Notes: a model not told the origin generated them from the letters alone. DNA of 64,000 nt from Corallincola holothuriorum (GCF_003336225.1 NZ_QPID01000002.1:372001-436000); one strand, 5' to 3'. Shown: positions 47,443-57,230, numbered from the stretch's first letter. Numbers and translations are program-made.

Positions 47443-49371
47443 CTAAGGCGCGATATAGGGCAGGTTGATGGTAAAGGCCACGCCGCTACCGAGTTTGCTA
47501 TCGCAACGAATCGTGCCGCCAAGGTTTTGCGTTACCAGGTTATACACGATATTCAGGCCTAAGCCGGTGCCGCCTTGGTTGCGTTGGGTGGTAAAAAAGG
47601 GATCAAAAATATGCGGTAGATCCTGTGGTGAAATACCTTGGCCGCTGTCTTGATAGGTGACAATCACCCAGCTTTCCGCCGCTTCGACATCGACCCTGAT
47701 CTCGCCCTTGTCCTTAGGGTGAAACCCGTGTTTATAGGAGTTGGTCATTAGGTTCGAGATCACTTGCCATACGATCCCCGGATAGCTGGTGATCTTCAGA
47801 CTCTTATCGCAGTTAAGGTGGGTGGTGACATCAAAGCGCTTAAACTGTGGTCCTAAACTGACAAAGACGTCTGAGATCGCTTTCTGAAGTAGAAGTTCCT
47901 GTTTATGTTCCTGGTGTTGATCTGCGGCTACCTGTTTAAAGGTCTGTACCAATTGTGCTGCCCTATGCAGGTTATTTAGGGTGAGGTTAAGCGCATGGTG
48001 GCCATCGTTAAAGTAGTGATCCAAGTCGCTACGCTTCAGTTCTCCATTTGCCAGTTTGCGTTGCTGTATCTCAGTTTTTTCCAGCACCATGGAGGATGCC
48101 GTGATCGCTACGCCTAGCGGTGTATTGATCTCATGGGCAACACCTGCCACTAAGTTACCCAGCGCTGCCATCTTTTCACTTTCAATCAGCTGTTTTTGTG
48201 TTTGCTGCAGGGTGTCGTAGGCTCGTTTTAATTCTCGCTGTTGAGTGCGCTCATTACTGACGATACTGGTGTAGTCATTGAACCATTGCACCAGTTGGTT
48301 GATCTCCTGAATGGAGTATTGGGTGGTAATGGGATGCATTGATTCGCTATTGGGTTTGGCTTCGGTGACGGTGCGTATTGGTAAAATGATCCGGCGCGCA
48401 ATATAGAGCATCGCCAGTATCATCAGCAGTAGAGAAAAAGCGATACAACCTATGGTGAGCTGGCTGATAAGGCGCGCGTTGGTCTGCAGGCGAGACTGCG
48501 GTATGACACCTATCGTACGCCAGCCCATATTGGTGATCTCTGTTTCTAAGTGGCGCTCTAGTGGCTCGGATGCGTTGAAGAGCGTGGCTTGAAAGCGGGC
48601 AGTGTCATCGCTTGCTGCTGTGTTCAGAGCTAATGTTTGGCCAATTTTGGATTGTGATGGGTGATAGATGATCCGGTTTTTCTGATCGACAATGATGTGG
48701 TACATCCAGTCTTGGTTTTGCGAGTGGGTGTAATCATAGAGTGCGCTGATCGAGAACTTCAGTACCAGAAAACCAACGGTTTGGTAGGCCACCAACTGTT
48801 CATCAAACTCTTTTAGCGAATAGAGTGCGGGTAAGACTAAGCCGTAGGGAGACTGGATATGTGTGTTGTGCTCAATTCCCGGCCAGCACAGTACCTGCTC
48901 GCGCTGCTGACATTGCTGCAACCAATTCGTAAACAGCGCGGTGTCGTAGGTGCCGTCAGCGGCAACGTCACCTACGCCGAATATCGAATCATCGGTGATG
49001 ATTTCAACCGCAAGCAGATCATTGGCGCGGATCATTGAGCTGAGCTCCGCTTCGATTCTTGACTGCAGTTTGAGTTTTTCGATACGGCTTAACTCTGTTT
49101 GCTGTTGTGTTCGCAGCAATAGCTCTGCTACCGCGTCATTTTGGGCAATGCGGTTAGCGAGCCTTTCGGTATTGGTTGCCATTAATGCAACAGAAGCGGC
49201 ACGTTCTTCAATCAGTTCTTGAGTCAGTGTTTCTGCTTGTTGGGTTAGCCCATTGACGGAGAGCTGGTAAGTGACACCGCCTAGTACAATTAAAGGCAGC
49301 AAGGTTGCGACCGCCATATAGGTAAGTAACCTGTTTTGCAGTCGGTTGAACCAGGCTGGCCCTGAGATCAT
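47443..49371 (-). CDS. Periplasmic-sensing histidine kinase (Cache-type)
   Basis: 642 residues. Membrane helix 1 (about 15-35), a periplasmic region of about 265 residues with a double-Cache-like fold, helix 2 (about 300-320), a linker, then HisKA with GVAHEINTPLG (His), N-box NLMTNSYKHGF, G1 DSGQGI, F-box FDPFFTT and G2 GGTGLGLNIV. No receiver domain and no regulator gene nearby. Its start lies 4 bases after the stop of a sugar-binding-type lipoprotein gene, so the two are translationally coupled; by analogy with LuxP-LuxQ and TorT-TorS the lipoprotein probably presents a ligand to this sensor. Confidence 0.87.
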   Translation of the reverse strand: MISGPAWFNRLQNRLLTYMAVATLLPLIVLGGVTYQLSVNGLTQQAETLTQELIEERAASVALMATNTERLANRIAQNDAVAELLLRTQQQTELSRIEKLKLQSRIEAELSSMIRANDLLAVEIITDDSIFGVGDVAADGTYDTALFTNWLQQCQQREQVLCWPGIEHNTHIQSPYGLVLPALYSLKEFDEQLVAYQTVGFLVLKFSISALYDYTHSQNQDWMYHIIVDQKNRIIYHPSQSKIGQTLALNTAASDDTARFQATLFNASEPLERHLETEITNMGWRTIGVIPQSRLQTNARLISQLTIGCIAFSLLLMILAMLYIARRIILPIRTVTEAKPNSESMHPITTQYSIQEINQLVQWFNDYTSIVSNERTQQRELKRAYDTLQQTQKQLIESEKMAALGNLVAGVAHEINTPLGVAITASSMVLEKTEIQQRKLANGELKRSDLDHYFNDGHHALNLTLNNLHRAAQLVQTFKQVAADQHQEHKQELLLQKAISDVFVSLGPQFKRFDVTTHLNCDKSLKITSYPGIVWQVISNLMTNSYKHGFHPKDKGEIRVDVEAAESWVIVTYQDSGQGISPQDLPHIFDPFFTTQRNQGGTGLGLNIVYNLVTQNLGGTIRCDSKLGSGVAFTINLPYIAP

Positions 49372-49375
49372 CGTG

Positions 49376-50332
49376 TTACAGTTCCGTTGTGGTGATCAGT
49401 TTGACGTCAACTAACACGCTATCTTTTACCTTTTGCTTATTCAATAAGCTTACAACGGTTTGCACGCCCACATACCCCTGCTGGAAAGCCTGTTGATCAA
49501 TGGTGGCAACCATTAACCCTTGTTCTATGGCCGAGCGGGCGTCGGGCACATTGTCATACCCAGCAATCTTTATCTGTTGCAGATTGTTTTCCTGCAGGTA
49601 AAGAGCCGCGCCCAGAGCCATCATGTCATTGGCACAGAACACCAGAGACAGATCCGGATGCAGCGCATGCACCCTTTTTATCACTGCGTAGGCCTGATCA
49701 AGGTGCCAGTTTGCCTGTTCCGAGGCGACGACGGTGATCTGCTCTGCTTCGTCGAATGCTTGGCGGGCGCCGTCTCTCCGCTGACGGGCGTTTTCGGCGG
49801 CGCGGGGGCCTTCAATAATCAGTGCCGAGGCTGCTTGCTCGACGCCACGACTAAGGTACTCGGCCGCCAAGTACCCCCCTTGATGGTTATCCACGGAGAC
49901 GAATGGGATCGGTTCAAGACCGCTACGCGCCAGCGCATCCTGGTCGATACGGTTATCAATGTTAACCACGCTAATGCCGCTTTGTATCGCCTGCTTGAGT
50001 ACCGGAATAATGCGAACAGAGTCAGCAGGCGCAATAACAATGGCATCGACACCTAATTTCAGTTGCTGTTCGATAATATCAATTTGTTGTGGCACCAATG
50101 TCTCATTGGTGCCTGATTTGACGATCAGCTCAATACCGCTCTCTGCCGCGGCTAGCTCTGCGCCACGTTGTAGCTCAATATAAAACGGATTCACCAACGA
50201 CTTCATTACCAGTAGCACCCGAAAGGGTTTGGCTTTCTCGGTTGTGGGTGAAGGAGGCGTTGGCGCTTCATTACATCCAGCTATAACCAAGGCGCAGAAG
50301 ATGATTGAGACACTAATCATTTGTTTTAACAT
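49376..50332 (-). CDS. Periplasmic sugar-binding-type lipoprotein
   Basis: 318 residues. Lipobox VIAGC (Cys20), then a type 1 periplasmic binding fold related to RbsB/LacI: VMKSLVNPFYIELQRGAELAAAESGIEL, DAIVIAPADS, VVNIDNRID, LIIEGPRAAENARQRRDGARQAF, FCANDMMALGAA, AGYDN and MVATIDQQAFQQGY. No ABC permease or ATPase gene is near, so it is probably a signalling receptor for the downstream kinase rather than a transporter subunit. The start is taken at the ATG 50332, which gives the signal sequence; a longer frame begins at 50377. Confidence 0.85.
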   Translation of the reverse strand: MLKQMISVSIIFCALVIAGCNEAPTPPSPTTEKAKPFRVLLVMKSLVNPFYIELQRGAELAAAESGIELIVKSGTNETLVPQQIDIIEQQLKLGVDAIVIAPADSVRIIPVLKQAIQSGISVVNIDNRIDQDALARSGLEPIPFVSVDNHQGGYLAAEYLSRGVEQAASALIIEGPRAAENARQRRDGARQAFDEAEQITVVASEQANWHLDQAYAVIKRVHALHPDLSLVFCANDMMALGAALYLQENNLQQIKIAGYDNVPDARSAIEQGLMVATIDQQAFQQGYVGVQTVVSLLNKQKVKDSVLVDVKLITTTEL

Positions 50333-50515
50333 TGAATACCACCCACAGATTGACTGTCGTAATTCAGCTGTAAGCATAGTTAATCGGCTGTCATAAGGGG
50401 AACTAAGTTGATCATCCCTGGCGAGAAGAGGGGGAAGTGAGAGCCAGCAGTATTTGGTGAGGCTATAAGAGGGGGAGTCACCGGGTTAGCGGAACTTATG
50501 GTCAGGTATATTAGC

Positions 50516-50543
50516 GAAAAAAACGGGCCACTATCTGGCCCGT
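50516..50543 (-). terminator. btuB terminator
   Basis: 8-bp arms ACGGGCCA/TGGCCCGT (50523-50530, 50536-50543); on the minus strand followed by a run of seven T. Confidence 0.92.
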
Positions 50544-50575
50544 TCATTCTGTAGCTATATAGCGAACACTGCTAA

Positions 50576-52438
50576 TTACAGTGAAAAGCCGCGATACGAG
50601 ACGCCGACAAAATACTCACTGCCAGGGGTGTTGTAGCCCAGCACATTTTGGTAGGTTTCATCGAACAGGTTGTTGGCTTTCGCCCGTATGGTCCAGCTCG
50701 GCGTGACATAATATGCTAGAGCGATATTGACTAGCTGATAGTCATCTAAACGCTGCCCGGCATCGCTACGCTCACCGTGATACTCATACTGGCCTAACAG
50801 CTCAAAATCTTGCCAATCATAACTCACCTGATAACTGGCTGTTTTCCGAGCGCGACGAATTAATTGTGAGCCTGTGGCCTGATCTTCTGCATCAACGTAG
50901 CTCAAGGTGGCTCGGTGATCGAGTCCGGCTGTACTGAAGTTAACAGTGGATTCTCCGCCGGTGATCTTCACTTCGTTGATGTTCTCTGGACTGCAGTTCC
51001 AGAATTCGTCACAGACCCATTCGATGAGGTCGTCTATCTCTGTGTAGTAGAGACTGGCGGTCACTTTGATGCCGGCATAGCTTGAACGCAGCAAGAGTTC
51101 ATAACTGTCGGCAGTTTCAGAGGTTAGATCTGGATTGCCTTTCGAACCAAATGACTCCGGATAATAAAGATCATTAAAAGTCGGTGCCTTGAAGCTGTGC
51201 CCTGCATTGAGCGCTACCAGCAGTTTGTCTGTCACGTTATAGCCGATGCTGGCATTGTAAGTGGTTTCTGAGTCGATATTTTCGACATCATCGTAGCGAA
51301 TGGCTGCTTCTGCGATCCACTTTTGATCTTGAAACAGGGCGTTGCCAAAGATCGCCGATACGTCGCGGGAATCTTCCTCATAGTCGGTGTTGGCGTTGAT
51401 ATCTTCGCGATAAAAATCAACACCGGCAGAAACCGTGAACGGGTTGTATAGCTGATAGTGGTTAACCCAGCTTACTTGCTTACGACGTGTTTCAAAGAAG
51501 TCGCCGTCGCCTTTGGCAATACCGTTGCCATAGTTCTTGTTGTAATCCCGAGTTTGGGAGAAGGCGAAGGTACTTAGCCATTGTTCTGTTTGGTAATTAC
51601 CTCGCAGTTGCCAAAGGTAATTATCGTAATCATTCTTGTTGGCACCGTAGCTGTTGTCATAGTCGTTGCTGCCATCATCAACCTGGCCTATCCAGTCAAC
51701 GACGATCTGCTCGTTGACGCGATAATCACCGCGGATCGCGGCAGATAAGCGATCGTAACCGTCGTCGTCAAACTCTGTATCTTCACGGGCATCAAAGCCA
51801 CGGCTATCTTCGGCGCTCAGGCTGATGGTGGTGGTACCAGCATCGTAGCCAACACCTATCTGACCATCACCGCTGACGTATGAGTCGCTGCCGGTTTCGG
51901 CACCTAACTGATATTCACCTGCACTCATGCGACGGGTAAAAATATTGATCACGCCGCCAATCGCATCGGATCCCCACATCGAGGCTCTTGGCCCTTTCAC
52001 CACCTCGACACGTTCGATCTGTGCCATGGGCAAGTTCTCGATCGCTTTGTTGCCAAGGGTAGCGGAACCACTGCGAACGCCATCGATCAGGATCAGAGTT
52101 TGGTCAGAGCCGGTACCGCGGGTAAACAACGAGGTTTGTTGACCTGCGCCCCCTTGCCGGGCAACGTCCAAACCGGCGACAGTGGCTAATAGATCGGCCA
52201 GTGATTTTGGTTGCAGCTTGTCTATCTCATCACGGGTGATCACTTCGACCGAGGCCATCACCTGATCCACATTTTGTGGTGTTCGACTGGCGGTGACTAT
52301 GATGTGTTCAACGGGTTGTTCGTCCGTTGGCAGCACTTCGTCTGCCACCGCATGATTGCTGATAATACCGCCCAGTGTTAGCAGACAAACCTGGTACCAA
52401 GGGGTTTTGTTTGTTGTGGTTCGAAACGTGTTGTGCAT
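50576..52438 (-). CDS. btuB: TonB-dependent vitamin B12 receptor BtuB
   Basis: 620 residues. Outer-membrane gated barrel importing cobalamins. An N-terminal signal (to about residue 32), TonB box region EHIIVTASRTPQ, plug domain with LADLLATVAGLDV, ILIDGVRSGS and VKGPRASMWGSDAIGGVINI, then a 22-strand barrel ending FVGVSYRGFSL (terminal aromatic). ATG 52438 is chosen since AGGA lies 6 bases upstream; frames open upstream run into the riboswitch. A cobalamin riboswitch precedes the gene and a strong terminator follows. Function as a B12 receptor is supported by riboswitch and btuFCD context. Confidence 0.93.
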   Translation of the reverse strand: MHNTFRTTTNKTPWYQVCLLTLGGIISNHAVADEVLPTDEQPVEHIIVTASRTPQNVDQVMASVEVITRDEIDKLQPKSLADLLATVAGLDVARQGGAGQQTSLFTRGTGSDQTLILIDGVRSGSATLGNKAIENLPMAQIERVEVVKGPRASMWGSDAIGGVINIFTRRMSAGEYQLGAETGSDSYVSGDGQIGVGYDAGTTTISLSAEDSRGFDAREDTEFDDDGYDRLSAAIRGDYRVNEQIVVDWIGQVDDGSNDYDNSYGANKNDYDNYLWQLRGNYQTEQWLSTFAFSQTRDYNKNYGNGIAKGDGDFFETRRKQVSWVNHYQLYNPFTVSAGVDFYREDINANTDYEEDSRDVSAIFGNALFQDQKWIAEAAIRYDDVENIDSETTYNASIGYNVTDKLLVALNAGHSFKAPTFNDLYYPESFGSKGNPDLTSETADSYELLLRSSYAGIKVTASLYYTEIDDLIEWVCDEFWNCSPENINEVKITGGESTVNFSTAGLDHRATLSYVDAEDQATGSQLIRRARKTASYQVSYDWQDFELLGQYEYHGERSDAGQRLDDYQLVNIALAYYVTPSWTIRAKANNLFDETYQNVLGYNTPGSEYFVGVSYRGFSL

Positions 52439-52504
52439 TGTTTTCCTCATAAATGACGCCCTCCGCGTCAGGTTCAATGTGTAACGGCTTACCTGCCGCA
52501 AAAT

Positions 52505-52625
52505 AGCTTGGGTCGGTTCCGGACTCTGTGATCATCGATCTCAGTTACCGTTGCGGGGGCAGTGCCGGATTTTCACCGGCTTCCCGAATGACATCAGTGG
52601 CTGAAACTGTGTCGCCCAAACCTGT
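52505..52625 (-). promoter_or_regulatory. Cobalamin riboswitch upstream of btuB (compact form)
   Basis: On the minus strand the B12-box core GGGAAGCCGGTGAAAATCC, GCCCCCGCAACGGTAA and AGTCCGGA are all present and CAGGTTTGGG pairs with CCCAAG at the two ends. The side arm between the core and AGTCCGGA is only a short hairpin (CTGAGATC/GATCACAG), where the riboswitch upstream of btuD has a long arm containing GCCACTG and GGGAAGG. It lies 70-190 bases upstream of the btuB start. Confidence 0.85.
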
Positions 52626-52662
52626 TGTTTAACCGATTTTCTAATCGATTGAATTCTTCTCT

Positions 52663-53514
52663 TTATTCGTCGCCTTTTACTGTGTAACGGCTGCGTGCCG
52701 TCATCAGTGATTCACACAGCTTGTGCATGCCATCCAGCGCACGAGGTGAGAAGCGATGCAAAAGATCAGCATCAATACCATAGATCTGTTGATGTTTTAC
52801 GGCTGGCAGTTCCTGCCAAGCTTGCCAATCGAAATCGGTCGCGCTGTTACTGCCGTGATCATCTGGGTGCACGATCACCTGGGCTTCGCTCAGTAGAACT
52901 TGCTCTAAGCTGACTTGCGGGTAGGCTGTTTTCGCCTCGGCCATTACATTGACACCGCCACAATGGTCGATCATTTGATGGATCCAGCTCTGTTTCGACA
53001 CGCTCATTAACGGGGTGCCCCATAGCTGATAGAACACCTTGATTGGCGGTTGGTTTTTGTAGGCTCGTCTTAGTCCCAGCATGCGTTGGCGGTAGGCGGT
53101 CGCCGCTGCATGCGCTTGCTCTTGATAGCCAAGCATCTCGCCAAGCTGCTCCATTTCGTTGGCAACCTCTTCCAGCTTGCTCGGTTCGCTGTGGTAGATG
53201 GGATAACCCATACGCTTGAGTTGTTCGATATCACCGGGCTGATTTCCACCTTGCCATACCACGATGAGATCGGGCTTTAGTTCTATCACCCGATCGAGCT
53301 GTATGCCGTGATAGCCACCAATACGAGGGATCGATAATGCATCTTCCGGGTAATCTGCATACTCTGTTGTGGCGATGATCTTATCGCCGGCACCGATGGC
53401 ATAGAGCATCTCAACTGCGTGGGGAGACAGGGCGATAATGCGCTGTGGCGTCGCGGCATAGGCGGTGAGTGAAAATGTGGAGATGGCCAATAGAGCCAGT
53501 GTTGTTTTTATCAT
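52663..53514 (-). CDS. btuF: Vitamin B12-binding protein BtuF
   Basis: 283 residues. Periplasmic protein delivering cobalamin to BtuCD. Signal peptide about 1-20 (LTAYA-AT). Class III binding fold: [41 protein letters not shown], a long linking helix, then [28 protein letters not shown] and [11 protein letters not shown]. Its start overlaps the cobQ stop by ATGA, so it is co-translated. Last gene of a btuD-btuC-cobQ-btuF unit; btuB follows downstream under its own riboswitch. Confidence 0.92.
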   Translation of the reverse strand: MIKTTLALLAISTFSLTAYAATPQRIIALSPHAVEMLYAIGAGDKIIATTEYADYPEDALSIPRIGGYHGIQLDRVIELKPDLIVVWQGGNQPGDIEQLKRMGYPIYHSEPSKLEEVANEMEQLGEMLGYQEQAHAAATAYRQRMLGLRRAYKNQPPIKVFYQLWGTPLMSVSKQSWIHQMIDHCGGVNVMAEAKTAYPQVSLEQVLLSEAQVIVHPDDHGSNSATDFDWQAWQELPAVKHQQIYGIDADLLHRFSPRALDGMHKLCESLMTARSRYTVKGDE

Positions 53515-55022
53515 CTGTTCGTTCCCTGAAGGCTTGGTGTGTCAATGGAAAGGAAGCTGTTGAACCGGGTTAAATCTAAATGTGTTTCGAAGGCGTCGGC
53601 AAGTTTATTAAGTTCCTGGTCGCGCAGTGTATCAACATCTACCGTGGCCAGCGTGTGACCACAAACCCAGGAGAGTACGGCGGCACAGGCGGCTGGGTGA
53701 TCGAGTAATCCGTGCAGGTAGCTGCCGATGATCTGATTATCCTCATCGATCGCCCCTTCCGGTTGACCATTGAGTGTCATCAGTGGTCTTGAAAGCGCTG
53801 CCCCTTGGCTATCACCTGCGTGTATTTCATACCCCTTTACTGCTGCCTGATGTTCGTCGAGTTGCAGCTGCCCTGAGCGGTTTTCCAGGGTTTTAGCTGT
53901 CGTCAGGATTGTCTCCAGTTTCAGGTAACCCAAGCCAGCACTCGTTCCTGGGGAACTTTCTATGCCGTTGGGATCTGCAATATGTTGTCCCAACATCTGG
54001 AAGCCACCACAGATCCCTAGCACTTTACCGCCGTAGCGCAGGTGTTTATCGATCGCCTTATCCCACCCTTGCTGACGTAAAAAAGCCAGATCGTCACGCA
54101 CGCATTTGCTGCCGGGTAGGATCACCAGATCTGCCGCAGGCATGGCATCCCCCATTTTTATCCAGATAAGGTCGACGGCAGGGTTTAAGCGCAGGGGATC
54201 CAGATCGGTATGGTTACTTATTCTGGGCAACACGGGAACGACAATTCGCAGCTGGGCTTGCTCTTTCAGCTGCGCGGCGTTAATGGCGTCTTCTGCATCC
54301 AGTTGCAGATCATGCAGATAGGGGATGACACCGAGTACCGGCTTGCCTGTTTCCTGTTCCAGCCAATCCAGACCCGATTGCAGCAAACTGATATCGCCGC
54401 GAAAGCGATTGATAACAAAACCAACGACGCGGGCCTGTTCACTAGGGGATAGCAGGGCCAGCGTTCCGTGGAGGTGGGCGAATACGCCACCACGGTCAAT
54501 ATCGGCAACAATAATCACCGGGCAATCCACCGCTTCGGCAAACCCCATATTGGCGATGTCTCTATCCCGTAGATTGATTTCGGCAGGGCTGCCAGCCCCT
54601 TCAACCAGGATCAATTCATACTGCTCAGCCAATCGCTGATATGAACTCAGCACCGCAGACATAGCCACGGTTTTATACTGGTGGTAATCAGTGGCATCCA
54701 TATCTGCAACCGGATGGCCGTGAATGATCACCTGGGCGCCGATATCCGTATTGGGCTTTAGCAACACCGGGTTAAAGTCGGTATGAGCAGCAAGCTTGCA
54801 GGCTTCTGCTTGCAACGCTTGCGCGCGACCTATTTCACCACCATCGGCGGTGACAGCACTGTTGAGCGCCATATTTTGTGGTTTAAATGGCGCGACCTTG
54901 ACGCCTGCCCGCTGAAACAGGCGACAAAGCCCTGCGACAGTGATGCTTTTGCCTGCGTCCGATGTCGTCCCCTGCACCATCAGTGTTGGGGCTGGGGCAG
55001 AGAAGGATTGTCTGGTGGTCAA
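53511..55022 (-). CDS. cobQ: Adenosylcobyric acid synthase CobQ
   Basis: 503 residues. Amidates the b, d, e and g side chains of adenosylcobyrinic acid a,c-diamide with glutamine and ATP. N-terminal dethiobiotin-synthase-like domain: [11 protein letters not shown] (P-loop), [39 protein letters not shown]-terminal amidotransferase: nucleophile Cys in [11 protein letters not shown] and His in YLHGLLDHP. The start is TTG 55022, 3 bases after the btuC stop, with GGGGAG 7 bases upstream; an ATG 14 codons later would lose conserved residues. Its presence in a btu operon without other corrin-ring genes nearby suggests corrinoid salvage or remodelling, but a full pathway elsewhere is possible. Confidence 0.93.
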   Translation of the reverse strand: MTTRQSFSAPAPTLMVQGTTSDAGKSITVAGLCRLFQRAGVKVAPFKPQNMALNSAVTADGGEIGRAQALQAEACKLAAHTDFNPVLLKPNTDIGAQVIIHGHPVADMDATDYHQYKTVAMSAVLSSYQRLAEQYELILVEGAGSPAEINLRDRDIANMGFAEAVDCPVIIVADIDRGGVFAHLHGTLALLSPSEQARVVGFVINRFRGDISLLQSGLDWLEQETGKPVLGVIPYLHDLQLDAEDAINAAQLKEQAQLRIVVPVLPRISNHTDLDPLRLNPAVDLIWIKMGDAMPAADLVILPGSKCVRDDLAFLRQQGWDKAIDKHLRYGGKVLGICGGFQMLGQHIADPNGIESSPGTSAGLGYLKLETILTTAKTLENRSGQLQLDEHQAAVKGYEIHAGDSQGAALSRPLMTLNGQPEGAIDEDNQIIGSYLHGLLDHPAACAAVLSWVCGHTLATVDVDTLRDQELNKLADAFETHLDLTRFNSFLSIDTPSLQGTNR

Positions 55023-55025
55023 AGC

Positions 55026-56063
55026 CTAACTCCCCATGCCTGCGCTGCGGCGACGTAAAATAATCAGGAAAAACAGGCTACCGAGTGCCGAGGTGATAAC
55101 GCCGACAGGCAGTTCTTGCCCCGGTAGCAGTTTACGCGCCAGCACATCGATCCAAACCATAAATAGTCCCCCGGCCAAGCAAGTGGCTAGCAGGCTGCGC
55201 AGTACATTAACGCCTAGTAACATGCGTACCAGGTGAGGGATCATCAGGCCGACAAAGGCGATGCCACCGCAATAGGCCACCAGTGTGGCAGTGATTAAGG
55301 AGCTGAGCAGCAACATCACCACGCGCAGGCGGGCGACATTGACACCTAAGGTTCGTGCGCTCTCTTCGCCCGCTAAAATGGCGTTTAACTGCCGGCTGAA
55401 GCCGATAAAAAGCAGTAAGCAGCTGCTGGTGACAACGACCGGCAGCCATATATTATCCCAGCTGGCGCGGGTAAAACTGCCTAAGGTCCAAAACAGCACC
55501 GATGCGGTGGCCTGAGGATCGCTGGTGTAGAGTGCCAAGCTGGTCATGGCACTGAGCATAAATGAGGTGGCCACGCCCGCCAGTAGCATGCGCTCCACTT
55601 GTCCCGGACCGGAGCGACTGCTCATCGCCATCACTAAGATAACGGCCAGAGCACTGCCACAAAAGGCCCCCAAGGGGAGACCGATGCCATGGCCTATACC
55701 TAGAACAGCAATGACGATCACTGCCCCCAGCGAAGCCCCAGAAGAGATGCCGAATAGGTAGGGGTCAGCTAACGGGTTACGAGTGACGGTTTGTAATACC
55801 GCTCCAGACAGTGCTAGCCCCGCGCCGGCAACAAAGGCCAAAATGACCCGAGGTAAGCGAATATCGATAACGATACGCTGTTTGATCGCGCTGACATCAC
55901 AACTGCCCCCCAAATGATGGCACAGAGCATGCCACACATCTGCTGCATCGATCTGGGCAGCGCCGAAGCTGGCTGCGAACAGCGGTGTTGCTAATGCAAA
56001 TAGCAGTAGCGCCATTATTACCAACCAGCGAAAGGCGGGCCGTTGCCATAACTGCTCAGGCAT
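55026..56063 (-). CDS. btuC: Vitamin B12 ABC permease BtuC
   Basis: 345 residues with about ten hydrophobic helices, the FecCD/BtuC family fold. The family blocks are clear: IRLPRVILAFVAGAGLALSGAVLQTVTRNPLADPYLFGISSGASLGA and GGIAFVGLMIPHLVRMLLG with LLPGQELPVGVITSALGSLFFL. ATG 56063 is chosen because GGGAGG lies 5 bases upstream; a GTG at 56069 is also in frame. It overlaps the btuD end by 8 bases, so it is coupled to it. Confidence 0.93.
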   Translation of the reverse strand: MPEQLWQRPAFRWLVIMALLLFALATPLFAASFGAAQIDAADVWHALCHHLGGSCDVSAIKQRIVIDIRLPRVILAFVAGAGLALSGAVLQTVTRNPLADPYLFGISSGASLGAVIVIAVLGIGHGIGLPLGAFCGSALAVILVMAMSSRSGPGQVERMLLAGVATSFMLSAMTSLALYTSDPQATASVLFWTLGSFTRASWDNIWLPVVVTSSCLLLFIGFSRQLNAILAGEESARTLGVNVARLRVVMLLLSSLITATLVAYCGGIAFVGLMIPHLVRMLLGVNVLRSLLATCLAGGLFMVWIDVLARKLLPGQELPVGVITSALGSLFFLIILRRRSAGMGS

Positions 56064-56880
56064 GGTCACCTCCCGGTGGCTTATTGTTTGCGGTTAAGTA
56101 GCCATAGTGGTAGGTAATGCGCGGGTGACCATGGTCCGGGTGTTGATCGATACTGCTGCAGACTCCAAATACCTCACCGAGCATGCGTTCGGTTAATATT
56201 TCGTCAGGGGTTCCTTGGCCAATCAGTTTGCCCTGATCGATCAACAACAGCTGATCACAAAAGGCGCTGGCCAAATTCAGATCGTGGATCGATGCGATCA
56301 CAGTGATGCCCAAGTGTTTGGCTAGCTCCAATACCTGAATTTGATAACGCACATCGAGATGATTGGTTGGTTCGTCCATCAGCAACAGCTTAGGACGCTG
56401 CACAATAGCGCGGGCGATCAGCGCGCGCTGTTTCTCGCCCCCAGACAGATGTTCAAAGGGCTGCTGTGCTAATGCCGTTAAACCCACCTGTTCAATGGCA
56501 TCATCGACCAGTTGCAGATCATGGTGGCTATCCAATGCAAATGCGGCTTTATGGGGAGTTAACCCCATCCGTACCACATCACGCAATCGCAAGCCGAAGT
56601 TACCGGTGGTTTCTTGCAGTACCACAGCCACTTGCTGCGCAACGGTGCGCGCCGAGTGCTGCCATAAATTCTGACCGTTAAGGCGTACTTGACCGCTGGA
56701 TGGTTTATTTACTCTATATAGACATCGTAGCAAGCTGGATTTGCCTGCGCCATTTGGCCCGATCAAGCCAACAAATGTGCCACGGCTAATCTGGAAATCT
56801 ATCTGTTGCAGAATATGGCGACCATCAGCTTGCCAGCCAAGGGCGTCCACCTGCACCAGCGGTTGCTCTTGATTGGGCAT
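56056..56880 (-). CDS. btuD: Vitamin B12 ABC ATPase BtuD
   Basis: 274 residues. ATPase of the BtuCD importer. Walker A GPNGAGKSS, Q-loop VVLQETTGNFGL, signature LSGGEKQRALIARA, Walker B LLLMDEPTNHLD and H-loop SIHDLN. First gene of the unit; transcription starts upstream of a long leader that carries a cobalamin riboswitch (57078-57230). The Shine-Dalgarno at the ATG is weak (AGGCGAT), in keeping with riboswitch control of translation or with a short upstream leader effect. The gene is separated from the riboswitch by about 200 bases. Confidence 0.94.
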   Translation of the reverse strand: MPNQEQPLVQVDALGWQADGRHILQQIDFQISRGTFVGLIGPNGAGKSSLLRCLYRVNKPSSGQVRLNGQNLWQHSARTVAQQVAVVLQETTGNFGLRLRDVVRMGLTPHKAAFALDSHHDLQLVDDAIEQVGLTALAQQPFEHLSGGEKQRALIARAIVQRPKLLLMDEPTNHLDVRYQIQVLELAKHLGITVIASIHDLNLASAFCDQLLLIDQGKLIGQGTPDEILTERMLGEVFGVCSSIDQHPDHGHPRITYHYGYLTANNKPPGGDHA

Positions 56881-57020
56881 CAGTGGTATCGCCTGTGATG
56901 CTGAGGTCGATACAGATGTTTAGCTTGGATATGCGCCACATTGCTTCCATTATTGAGCGCGGATTTTTAGGCGGGTTGACCGGAATTGAAAGCTATAGAT
57001 CTGGTTCCGGTAAACACTGC

Positions 57021-57062
57021 CCTGAGTAACCCGCTCAGGTGTTATCACGCTATTGCGTGATA
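57021..57062 (-). repeat. Two hairpins between the riboswitch and btuD
   Basis: CCTGAG/CTCAGG (57021-57026, 57034-57039) and TATCACGC/GCGTGATA (57043-57050, 57055-57062, TATT loop) lie between the riboswitch and btuD. Neither is followed by a T-tract on the minus strand, so they are not obvious terminators; they may be the expression platform. Confidence 0.55.
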
Positions 57063-57077
57063 CAAGGTTCAGTTTTA

Positions 57078-57230
57078 ACGGATGGCAGGTCTCCTGGCTC
57101 ACAGCTTCTGACTGCACGCCTTCCCAACCCTTGGAGGTCAGTGGCGAGTGTGCAGCGTTCTGTTTACAGTTGCGGGTACAGCCGCGGTTTTGCACCGCGT
57201 TCCCTTTTAAGCCTGTATGGCACCATCGTT
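57078..57230 (-). promoter_or_regulatory. Cobalamin riboswitch upstream of btuD (full form)
   Basis: Read on the minus strand: GGTGCC, GGGAACGCGGTGCAAAACC, a TACCCGCAACTGTAA core, GCCACTG with GGGAAGGC in a long arm, then GAGCCAGGAGACCTGCC; the ends AACGATGG and CCATCCGTT pair. All hallmark cobalamin elements are in order. It controls btuD-btuC-cobQ-btuF, so excess B12 represses uptake genes. Confidence 0.93.

Noticed and set aside
52563-52625. GCCACTG in the btuB riboswitch as the usual side-arm element
   Set aside because: It lies 5' of the core instead of in the arm between the core and AGTCCGGA, so it is treated as a coincidence.
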